From NCBI GenBank assembly GCA_027063295.1, contig JAMORZ010000166.1:1-5446 (forward strand): a DNA stretch of 5,446 bases, written 5' to 3'. Each line of letters opens with the position of its first letter. The first letter of the stretch is position 1. A program made the position numbers and the translations under genes. Below are positions 1 to 5,446 of this stretch, piece after piece. Below the pieces are notes generated by a model, which was given only the letters and a program-made list of their open reading frames with translations, ran no database searches and had not been told where the DNA came from. The stretch is from Sulfurimonas sp. Its GTDB lineage: Bacteria > Campylobacterota > Campylobacteria > Campylobacterales > Sulfurimonadaceae.

Positions 1-982
1 CTGTTACATCTTTTGGATATTTCTTCAGTTTTACATCAAGCTCAGCAAGCTTTTGTAGAGCTACTATATTTTGTGAATGAAACTCATATGTCATTGATGA
101 ATTCATCTCATTTGCACACACTTCGATGATGCTTTGATGCTCAAACGCAAGCTTATTCCACTTTTGTTTGTTAAATGTCAACTCCAAGATAGAACCAGGT
201 TCATGCCACCCTGAGTAGTAATATGGTGCTACTCTATAAAACCCCATCTTGATATCAAGTGCAGGTCCAACCCATTCAGTAGCATCTATCACTCCACGCT
301 CAAGTGATGTATAGATCTCTCCAGCAGGAAGTAAAATAGGATTCACTCCCATCTTTGCAAACACCTCTCCACCAAGACCAGGAATACGCATCTTAAGCCC
401 CTGCATATCTGCAAGGGAGTTGATAGGTTTTCTAAACCACCCACCCATCTGAATATTAGTATTACCACCCAACAGAGGGTAGAGGTTATATTTACTGTAT
501 TGCTCTCTCCAAAGTTCAAGTCCACCACCAAACATCATCCAAGAGTTTATCTCCTCAGCTGTAAATCCAAAAGGGATCCCACTATAGAGTGAAAACGCAG
601 AGTTTTTCCCTTTCCAATAGTAAGGTCCTGAATGAAACGCATCGATCTGCCCAGAACTTGCTGCATCAAAAACAGCTAAAGCTGGAACAAGAGTGTTTTT
701 AGGGTAGAGTTTTATCTCAAGTGAGCCACCACTTACATCCGCAACTCTTGAAGCAAACTTTTCAACACCTGTTCCCATGATGGGAAAATGTGCAGGCCAT
801 GAAGTTGCAAGTTTGATAGTTGTTTTTTTGTTTCTATTTATATTGATATGTTTTACATGTGAATCTTGCTGTTTTGGGTGTTTTGAATAATCGATAGCTT
901 GACGGTTGTTTTCATTACATCCACTAAGTGCTAATGTAGTCGATGCTGTTGTAGCTGTTACTAAAAAATCTCGTCTGTTCAT
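1..982 (-). CDS. TRAP transporter substrate-binding protein (DctP/TakP type), Tat-exported lipoprotein, 3' end cut by window
   Basis: This gene reads open from an ATG at 982-980 to the left edge, giving 327 residues without a stop. TakP-type proteins are about 360-370 residues, so perhaps 35-40 are missing. The N-terminus carries a twin-arginine motif (RRDFL, residues 3-7), a short hydrophobic stretch, and a lipobox LSGC with Cys22, which predicts Tat export and lipid anchoring. A polar linker (about 23-52) precedes the TRAP fold, which starts near KLATSWP (57-63). Family hallmarks are KMRIPGLGGEVF (197-208, with the ligand-binding Arg199), SLERGVIDATEWVGP (226-240, with Glu236-Trp237, which contact ligand and Na+ in TakP relatives), and YYYSGWHEPG (254-263). 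The likely role is capturing an organic anion, possibly a 2-oxoacid, for a DctQM permease that would lie outside the window. The start follows the upstream stop by 9 bases, with AAAGG 6 bases before ATG. The family call is secure; the substrate is inferred. Confidence 0.93.
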   Translation of the reverse strand, partial: MNRRDFLVTATTASTTLALSGCNENNRQAIDYSKHPKQQDSHVKHININRNKKTTIKLATSWPAHFPIMGTGVEKFASRVADVSGGSLEIKLYPKNTLVPALAVFDAASSGQIDAFHSGPYYWKGKNSAFSLYSGIPFGFTAEEINSWMMFGGGLELWREQYSKYNLYPLLGGNTNIQMGGWFRKPINSLADMQGLKMRIPGLGGEVFAKMGVNPILLPAGEIYTSLERGVIDATEWVGPALDIKMGFYRVAPYYYSGWHEPGSILELTFNKQKWNKLAFEHQSIIEVCANEMNSSMTYEFHSQNIVALQKLAELDVKLKKYPKDVT

Positions 983-991
983 TTGTTGCCT

Positions 992-2008
992 TTAACTACT
1001 AAAATCAAAAAGAGAAGGGTTTTGTGCAGGAAGTTTTAATGGTTGGAGTAAAATATCTTTTGTCACACCAACAACCAAAGCAAAATGAAAATTCTGTTCT
1101 CTTAGGATGTTAAGTATCTCTTGTTTGTTTCTGTATGGAAGTAGATTATCATCATTTTCTATATTTGACAAAAGGTCATATGGAATAATATAAACAATCT
1201 TCGCCCATGAAGCTTGTTGTTGTAAAAAAGATATCTCTTTTTCTATCAAAGCACTATTTTTTTCAAAGATAAGCACTTTATCACTTGTCCCAAACTCTTT
1301 TACCTCAAACTTTTTGTTGGTAAAGACAGGTTCAAAGTGATCAATAGGTGTAAACTTTTTCAACCTATATTCAATATTGTTGCGTTGTAAAAAAGAAAAC
1401 AACTCTTCTAAATATGGAATAAAAAACGGGGAAATAAGCTGTCTTTCATAGTATGTATTATCATAAATAAATGATGTCTCAAAGAGTGTTTGCTCTATGA
1501 TCGTTATTGTATCACCAGAGCCTTTTTTTGGAAAAGGTTTTATATCAGTAAAAATATCTTTTGAAGTGATACTTGGGCTAAAGAGCAGGGTGCTTGCTTC
1601 TTCTAGATCCCAAAGAAGATGATAGATGGTTTTAATATCCCCATTGAGTGTTATAAAATTTGATTCTGTAACTAGTTGGAGTGCAAGCTTGAGTGTAATT
1701 TCACCACACTCATAAACTGTTATATCTTTTTCGATGAGTCTAAAACGCAAAAGCCTTCTTAGAGCATCATCAAGAAACTCAACCCTTATCCAGGCGATCT
1801 CATCATCGATAATCTCTGTATTTTTATCAAAGACAACTCCATAGGCACCATTTCTCACAGCTTCATCTATAGTAGATGTATCAAACGCGATAAAAAGGTC
1901 ACCCCTTTTTACACGTTTAGCTTCAAAAACAATATCACTGAACTCTTTTACAAAAGGCTCATTAAGAAGCTTTGCATTTGTAAGTGCTAGGAGATTTTCT
2001 AGTCTCAT
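992..2008 (-). CDS. MurF-like protein with degenerate ATP-binding loop, function unknown
   Basis: This is a 338-residue cytoplasmic protein with no signal peptide or membrane segment. Residues 1-90 resemble the N-terminal domain of MurF (UDP-MurNAc-tripeptide:D-Ala-D-Ala ligase): VKRGDLFIAF (33-42) matches the V-x-x-G-D-L-F-V-A block, RNGAYGVVF (52-60) matches the following GA-vv strand, and IRVEFLDDALRRL (74-86) matches the IVKDTRLAFGEL strand and helix of E. coli MurF. The next segment should hold the P-loop (TGSSGKTS in E. coli) but reads YECGEITL (99-106), with no GKT/S. The part beyond it (NFITLNGDIKTIYHLLWDL, 117-135) still resembles the start of the MurF central domain. The remaining 200 residues show no Mur ligase signature I recognise. 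Ligase activity is therefore unlikely; a binding or scaffold role is a guess. The ATG overlaps the metG stop as ATGA, and AGGAA lies 10 bases upstream, implying translational coupling. From memory, Campylobacter also has a hypothetical gene directly after metG. Confidence 0.85.
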   Translation of the reverse strand: MRLENLLALTNAKLLNEPFVKEFSDIVFEAKRVKRGDLFIAFDTSTIDEAVRNGAYGVVFDKNTEIIDDEIAWIRVEFLDDALRRLLRFRLIEKDITVYECGEITLKLALQLVTESNFITLNGDIKTIYHLLWDLEEASTLLFSPSITSKDIFTDIKPFPKKGSGDTITIIEQTLFETSFIYDNTYYERQLISPFFIPYLEELFSFLQRNNIEYRLKKFTPIDHFEPVFTNKKFEVKEFGTSDKVLIFEKNSALIEKEISFLQQQASWAKIVYIIPYDLLSNIENDDNLLPYRNKQEILNILREQNFHFALVVGVTKDILLQPLKLPAQNPSLFDFSS

Positions 2009-3969
2009 CCAATCGGTGTTCCTGGTTTTTTAGGTTTAGATGGTCTTACAAGACATAACCCATCTTCATCTTTAGCAGCAAGAAGCATCCCCTCACTCAT
2101 GATCCCCATAAGTTTTGCAGGTTTAAGGTTTGCTACAACACACACTTGCGTATCAACTAGCTCCTCAGCAGAATAAAACTCTTTGATACCTGCTACGATC
2201 TGGCGAGTATCGTTCTCACCAAGGCTTACTTGGAGTTTGAGAAGTTTTTTACTTTTTGGTACCTCTTCAGCTTCAAGCACTGTACCCACCTTAAGTGAAG
2301 TTTCAAAAAACTGTCCAATCTCAATGAGGTTATCATCAAAACTTGCACGAGATTCAAACTTCTCTTTTGATTTCTTCTCATTTTTAGGCTTCTCTTGTTT
2401 TTGAGGTTCTGTTTCTGGCATTGCTTTTGGAGCTTCTGGCATCAATGGCTCTTCTACTTTTGGAAAGAGTGGCGGAATTTTTTTGATATTAAATAATTTA
2501 AGAAGCTTTTTCTCTACAATCAGTTCTTGATAACTTTGTGTATCTATACTAAAGCAAAGTGTATCTGCCACAGTCTCAGTGGTACGAGGCATAATAGGGT
2601 GAAGCATCACAGCTGCACGAGCTAAGATATTTGCAACAAGTGCTACAGTAGCTAAAGCTTCATCTTTTTGATCGTTTTTCACTTTTACCCATGGTTCATG
2701 CTCAGTGATTGCTGTATTACCTATAGAAAAAAGTTTCCAAAGCTCCTCTAGGTAACGGTGTGTTTGCATATTTTGCATAAAACCATCGAGTGAATCAAGT
2801 ACCTCATTGACTGCGTTTAACTCTTTTGCATGGTATTTTTCCACATCTACACTATCTATCTCAAACTCTGAGTATTTTCCACTCATACCGATGATACGAT
2901 TGAGAAGGTTTCCAAGATCGTTTGAAAGCTCTGAGTTGATACGGTCAATAAACGCACGTTGAGAGAAGTCTCCATCTTGACCAAAAGGTACTTCACGAAG
3001 CATAAAGTAGCGAAGATTTTCTACTCCATAAGCATCTGCTACCTCTTTAGGGGAGACCACATTACCTTTTGACTTACTCATCTTCTCACCATCACGTGTC
3101 CACCAGCCGTGCACACCAAGGTGTTTTGGTAAAGGCAAATCAAGACTCATCAAAAATGCAGGCCAGTAGATAGCATGAAAACGCAGGATATCTTTTCCGA
3201 CTATCTGTGCTGTTGCAGGCCAAAAATCCATATTTGCTTCATCTTTTCCATAGCCAAGTGCTGTTACATAGTTGAGTAGGGCATCGAGCCACACATACAT
3301 CACGTGTTTATCATCACCTATAGACTCTGGCATCTTCACACCCCAGCTAAAAGAGGTACGTGTAACTGAGAGGTCACGAAGCCCACCTTTTACAAAACTT
3401 GTAACCTCATTCATACGTGAACGTGGCAAAATAAAGTCTGGGTTTTGCTCATAAAACTCCAAGAGTTTGTCTTGGTAGTTTGAGAGTCTAAAGAAGTAGC
3501 TCTCCTCTTTTACTACATTTGTTGTTCTACCGCAATCTGGACAAAACTCACCATCTACAAGCTGCGTTTCAGGGAAAAATGTCTCACAGCTTACACAGTA
3601 GTGACCCTCATAGAAATCTTTGTAGATATCACCCTTAGCATACATAATCTCAAAAGCTTTTTGTACACCTTTTTTATGATCTTCATCTGTTGTGCGGATA
3701 AACTTGTCATAGCTTATCTCAAACTGATCCCAAAGATTTTTAAAAGTTGCACTGATCTCATCTGCAAACTCTTGAGTTGGTTTGTTGCGTTTTTGTGCAG
3801 ACTCTTCTATCTTTTGTCCATGCTCATCTGTTCCTGTCAAAAAGAAAGTTTTATTCCCTTTGAGTCTCTCGTAACGAGCCATAGAATCAGCTATGAAAGT
3901 TGTATAAGCATGCCCAATATGCGCTTCGCCGTTTACATAATAGATAGGTGTTGTGATATATTTACTCAA
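2005..3969 (-). CDS. metG: methionyl-tRNA synthetase with C-terminal tRNA-binding domain
   Basis: This enzyme charges tRNA-Met with methionine in the cytoplasm, supplying both initiator and elongator tRNAs. The 654-residue protein has a class I synthetase core: HIGH at 17-20, KMSKS at 296-300, and methionine-pocket segments around Trp227 (VWLDA) and His265 (LRFHAIYWP). The insert in the catalytic domain has a single four-cysteine zinc knuckle, Cys125/Cys128 (CVSC) and Cys143/Cys146 (CPDC). The anticodon-binding helical domain runs about 340-495. A charged Pro/Glu/Lys-rich linker (about 503-540) leads to an EMAP-II/Trbp111-like tRNA-binding domain (about 547-654), with VGTVLEAEEVP, RQIVAGI and NLKPAKLMGIMSEGML. 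The start is TTG at 3969-3967: it gives the canonical N-terminus SKYITTPIYY, AGGA lies 7 bases upstream, and a TAA ten codons upstream with no ATG between rules out an extension. Its stop overlaps the next gene by 4 bases. Confidence 0.98.
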   Translation of the reverse strand: MSKYITTPIYYVNGEAHIGHAYTTFIADSMARYERLKGNKTFFLTGTDEHGQKIEESAQKRNKPTQEFADEISATFKNLWDQFEISYDKFIRTTDEDHKKGVQKAFEIMYAKGDIYKDFYEGHYCVSCETFFPETQLVDGEFCPDCGRTTNVVKEESYFFRLSNYQDKLLEFYEQNPDFILPRSRMNEVTSFVKGGLRDLSVTRTSFSWGVKMPESIGDDKHVMYVWLDALLNYVTALGYGKDEANMDFWPATAQIVGKDILRFHAIYWPAFLMSLDLPLPKHLGVHGWWTRDGEKMSKSKGNVVSPKEVADAYGVENLRYFMLREVPFGQDGDFSQRAFIDRINSELSNDLGNLLNRIIGMSGKYSEFEIDSVDVEKYHAKELNAVNEVLDSLDGFMQNMQTHRYLEELWKLFSIGNTAITEHEPWVKVKNDQKDEALATVALVANILARAAVMLHPIMPRTTETVADTLCFSIDTQSYQELIVEKKLLKLFNIKKIPPLFPKVEEPLMPEAPKAMPETEPQKQEKPKNEKKSKEKFESRASFDDNLIEIGQFFETSLKVGTVLEAEEVPKSKKLLKLQVSLGENDTRQIVAGIKEFYSAEELVDTQVCVVANLKPAKLMGIMSEGMLLAAKDEDGLCLVRPSKPKKPGTPIG

Positions 3970-3976
3970 TTTAGTA

Positions 3977-3982
3977 TCCTGT
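3977..3982 (-). promoter_or_regulatory. Shine-Dalgarno of metG, fixing a TTG start
   Basis: ACAGGA on the minus strand lies 7 bases before the TTG start of metG. No ATG or GTG occurs in frame between here and the upstream in-frame TAA at 3999-3997, so this site and the conserved N-terminal sequence together decide the start. Confidence 0.75.
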
Positions 3983-3998
3983 GAAATTATAATGTGTT

Positions 3999-4028
3999 AT
4001 TTTATCGAAATTGGCTTAGAGTTTTCAA
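3999..4028 (-). promoter_or_regulatory. candidate sigma-70-type promoter for metG
   Basis: The only real intergenic gap (3970-4036, 67 bases) contains TTGAAA (4023-4028), an 18-base spacer, and TAAAAT (3999-4004) on the minus strand. The expected transcript start near 3992 would give a leader of about 22 bases that keeps the Shine-Dalgarno site. A perfect TATAAT at 3986-3991 also exists, but transcription from it would begin within the Shine-Dalgarno site. Campylobacterota promoters often lack a clear -35 box, so the boxes alone are weak evidence; metG may simply be read through from fbp. Confidence 0.4.
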
Positions 4029-4036
4029 AACAGAGC

Positions 4037-4246
4037 CTAAAACTCAAAGCCACCTGTGTCGCCCTTACTCATAGAGTTGTAAACTGCTTTGACATACTCT
4101 TGACGCAGTTCACACCCAAAAAAGGCTTCACAGTTACTGCAACCCTTGAGAGCTTTTTGCTCTTGGCAGGTGTGAAGTTTTTGAAGCATCTCCTCTAAGA
4201 AGATCTCAAACTTATCTTTTTGCTCTTCATTATGCATTTGCTGCAT
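4037..4246 (-). CDS. small Cys-rich conserved hypothetical protein
   Basis: This is a 69-residue, highly charged, soluble protein with no signal peptide or membrane segment. Its N-terminal half is an acidic/amphipathic helix (about 6-30). Four cysteines (Cys27, Cys36, Cys39, Cys45; C-x8-C-x2-C-x5-C, including CSNC) could bind zinc or an iron-sulfur cluster. The C-terminus ends in MSKGDTGGFEF. I recognise it only as the kind of short ORF found between fbp and metG in Campylobacterota (from memory, Cj0839c in C. jejuni); its function is unknown. It overlaps fbp by 17 bases from the first ATG (4246), or by 8 from the ATG at 4237, which would give 66 residues. AAGAGG lies 3 bases before the first and 12 before the second, so the start is unsettled. 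A TAA four codons upstream of the first ATG excludes longer forms. It ends in TAG. Confidence 0.85.
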   Translation of the reverse strand: MQQMHNEEQKDKFEIFLEEMLQKLHTCQEQKALKGCSNCEAFFGCELRQEYVKAVYNSMSKGDTGGFEF

Positions 4247-5072
4247 ACACCTCTTTTACACGAGCAGTTTCATACTTAGAACCAAAGAAGCAGATAGCTG
4301 TATCATGAACATGAGCACAACCAAGTTCTAAAAGTCTTTGTGTTCCATCTATCGCTTCACCACCAGATTTCTCATATATAAACGCAAAAGGAAACACCTC
4401 AAATAAACGGCGAAGTTTCCCCTCTGGTTTATCGCTTGTTCCTGGGTAGCTAAAAAGTCCGCCACCTTTGAGTAATATCTGGTGCAGATCTGGAACCATA
4501 CCACCAGAGTAGCGAAGTCTGTAACCCTCTTTAAAGAAACCATCTATCATCTCTTTGTGATAAGGTGCCCAGTTTTGCTGCGTTCCACCTGGAGCCATCA
4601 GCTTGCCTTTTTCGGTAAGTCTTATCTCTTTTACAAACTCAAAATCTCCAGCTTGAAGCAGGTAGAGTTTTGTTTTATTTTCAGCAAAAACCATCTCAAC
4701 ACGTGGACCATACACAACATAGCAAGATGCTACCATCTTATCTGCACCAAATCCACCCTCATAGATACCAAATATACTTCCAACACTTAAGTTTACATCG
4801 ATAAGTGATGAACCATCTAGTGGATCATAAGCGATAAAATACTTTCCATCTTCGTGAAGCAGCTCTTCGTGAGTTTTCTCTTCACTTGCTATAGTATGGA
4901 TAGAAGCTACACGAGAAAACTCCTCTTCGATGATCATGTCACACTTTATATCAAGCTCCAACTGTGTTTCACCCGATGAATTTTCTTGTTGCGAATAGCC
5001 TATATCTTTAATATCTATCGCTTCTTTTATACGTTTTGCACTTGCTTGAATTGCATCAAATATATCTCTCAC
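4230..5072 (-). CDS. fbp: fructose-1,6-bisphosphatase, class I
   Basis: This enzyme hydrolyses fructose 1,6-bisphosphate to fructose 6-phosphate, the committed step of gluconeogenesis, in the cytoplasm. The 280-residue protein has all class I metal and substrate motifs: SEE (63-65, Glu64/Glu65), DPLDGSS (83-89, Asp83/Asp86), RYSGGMVPDLHQ (187-198), YPGTSDKPEGKLR (209-221, with Tyr209 and Lys219 as sugar-phosphate contacts), and FEVFPFAF (224-231, Glu225 as metal ligand). It is about 50 residues shorter than the E. coli enzyme; much of the difference is at the N-terminus, which begins after the helix and TGELT loop that bind AMP in other class I enzymes, so AMP inhibition is probably altered or absent. 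The start is GTG at 5072-5070, with AAGGAAG 6 bases upstream and an in-frame TAA eight codons upstream. It begins 1 base after the mobB stop, implying coupled translation. Its role in a likely autotroph or organic-acid user, making sugars from C3 units, is inference. Confidence 0.97.
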   Translation of the reverse strand: MRDIFDAIQASAKRIKEAIDIKDIGYSQQENSSGETQLELDIKCDMIIEEEFSRVASIHTIASEEKTHEELLHEDGKYFIAYDPLDGSSLIDVNLSVGSIFGIYEGGFGADKMVASCYVVYGPRVEMVFAENKTKLYLLQAGDFEFVKEIRLTEKGKLMAPGGTQQNWAPYHKEMIDGFFKEGYRLRYSGGMVPDLHQILLKGGGLFSYPGTSDKPEGKLRRLFEVFPFAFIYEKSGGEAIDGTQRLLELGCAHVHDTAICFFGSKYETARVKEVYAANA

Positions 5073-5073
5073 T

Positions 5074-5446
5074 TTATACTTCCTTTGCGTTTTTTAAAAT
5101 CCATGAAATAATTTCATCTGTATTGTTAAGATCAAGTAGATCCACATCCTCAGGTAATTTGTAATCCTCAACACAAACACTCTCATCAATAGCTAAAGCA
5201 TTCATATAAGGAAAATAATCTTCATCAAGTTTCTCTCTAAAAATACTGATACGTGGAAGAGGGAGGTTTTTGAGCCCCTCAACCAGCAAGATATCAAACT
5301 TATCAAAGAGTCTTACCATCTCATCTAAGTCTTTTTTTCTTTGGGAAAAATAGGTGGTGCGGGTAGGGCTTGTTACAATCACCTCTGCACCTGTAGAGCT
5401 AAAACGATAACTATCTTTACCCTCTACATCAAACTTCGCTTTATCG
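5074..5446 (-). CDS. mobB: molybdopterin-guanine dinucleotide biosynthesis protein MobB, 5' end cut by window
   Basis: MobB is a P-loop GTP-binding partner of MobA in attaching GMP to molybdopterin, making the bis-MGD cofactor for enzymes such as periplasmic nitrate reductase and formate dehydrogenase. The frame is open to the right edge (first full codon at 5445-5443), giving 123 residues; the family is about 160-175, so the N-terminus with the GTP-binding P-loop is missing. Visible hallmarks are KFDVEGKDSYRF (about 4-15 of the fragment), matching the family's H-x-x-F-D-x-x-G-K-D-S-x-R block, then the strand AEVIVTSPTRTTYF, and LLVEGLKNLPLPRISIFR, matching the LVEGFK-x-x-x-x-P-K-I motif. The GTG at 5382 falls after the conserved GKDS block and is not the true start. 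It is the first gene of the run as seen here. Its presence implies that the organism makes molybdoenzymes. Confidence 0.94.
   Translation of the reverse strand, partial: DKAKFDVEGKDSYRFSSTGAEVIVTSPTRTTYFSQRKKDLDEMVRLFDKFDILLVEGLKNLPLPRISIFREKLDEDYFPYMNALAIDESVCVEDYKLPEDVDLLDLNNTDEIISWILKNAKEV
5079..5085 (-). promoter_or_regulatory. Shine-Dalgarno of fbp, inside the end of mobB
   Basis: AAGGAAG on the minus strand lies 6 bases before the GTG start of fbp and within the last codons of mobB, whose TAA (5076-5074) ends one base before the GTG. It supports the GTG start and suggests that ribosomes finishing mobB reinitiate on fbp. Confidence 0.75.

Noticed and set aside
343..531. Minus-strand 62-codon open frame in another reading frame
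   Set aside because: It sits within the TRAP binding protein gene in the wrong frame and has no recognisable content.
992..1018. C-terminal NPSLFDF of the MurF-like protein, considered as a DNA sliding-clamp binding motif
   Set aside because: The consensus starts with Gln in the QL(S/D)LF form; the spacing here puts Asn in that place and nothing else links the protein to DNA replication or repair.
3601..3984. Plus-strand open frame of 127 codons with a hydrophobic translation
   Set aside because: It lies antisense to the N-terminal third of metG, whose HIGH and zinc motifs are unambiguous; there is no family resemblance, so it is a shadow.
4021..4031. Palindrome GTTTTCAAAAC just after the small Cys-rich gene, considered as a terminator
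   Set aside because: The stem is only five A/T-rich pairs with a one-base centre and no T-tract follows; it cannot form a useful hairpin and coincides with the candidate -35 box.
4482..4790. Plus-strand 102-codon open frame
   Set aside because: It is antisense to the conserved central part of fbp and has no plausible domain or start context.
5074..5382. GTG at 5382 as the start of a short 102-residue protein
   Set aside because: The frame stays open to the window edge and the upstream residues contain the conserved MobB GKDS block, so this is an internal codon of a truncated gene.

Overview
The window looks like chromosomal core DNA from a member of the Campylobacterota (Epsilonproteobacteria), closest in feel to the Sulfurimonas/Sulfurovum group. 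This rests on moderately AT-rich coding sequence, tight gene packing, and the order mobB–fbp–small Cys-rich ORF–metG–hypothetical. From memory, Campylobacter jejuni has the same order around metG (Cj0841c to Cj0837c). The genus assignment is inference; no rRNA or other decisive marker is present.

All genes lie on the minus strand and are read from high to low coordinates. In transcription order they are: the 3' part of mobB (molybdenum cofactor GTP-binding protein, cut by the right edge); fbp (class I fructose-1,6-bisphosphatase, GTG start); a 66-69 residue Cys-rich protein overlapping the end of fbp; a 67-base gap holding a candidate promoter; metG (methionyl-tRNA synthetase, TTG start, C-terminal tRNA-binding domain); a 338-residue protein whose N-terminal part resembles MurF but lacks a usable ATP-binding loop; and a TRAP-transporter substrate-binding lipoprotein cut by the left edge.

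The junctions are +1, -17 (or -8, depending on start), +67, -4 and +9 bases, so this reads as one or two operons. mobB–fbp–orf is one coupled block and metG–murF-like–dctP another, with the only room for a promoter just upstream of metG. The genes do not form one pathway: they cover molybdenum cofactor supply, gluconeogenesis, translation, a possible cell-wall-derived function, and organic acid uptake. The block is best seen as a conserved housekeeping cluster with a TRAP transporter gene at its downstream end.

There is no RNA gene, insertion sequence, CRISPR array, phage gene or large repeat, and no gene-free stretch over 70 bases. I see no clear new biological system. The most interesting items are the MurF-like protein with an eroded P-loop, the four-cysteine small protein, an FBPase that starts too late to carry the usual AMP site, and the Tat/lipobox export signal on the TRAP binding protein.
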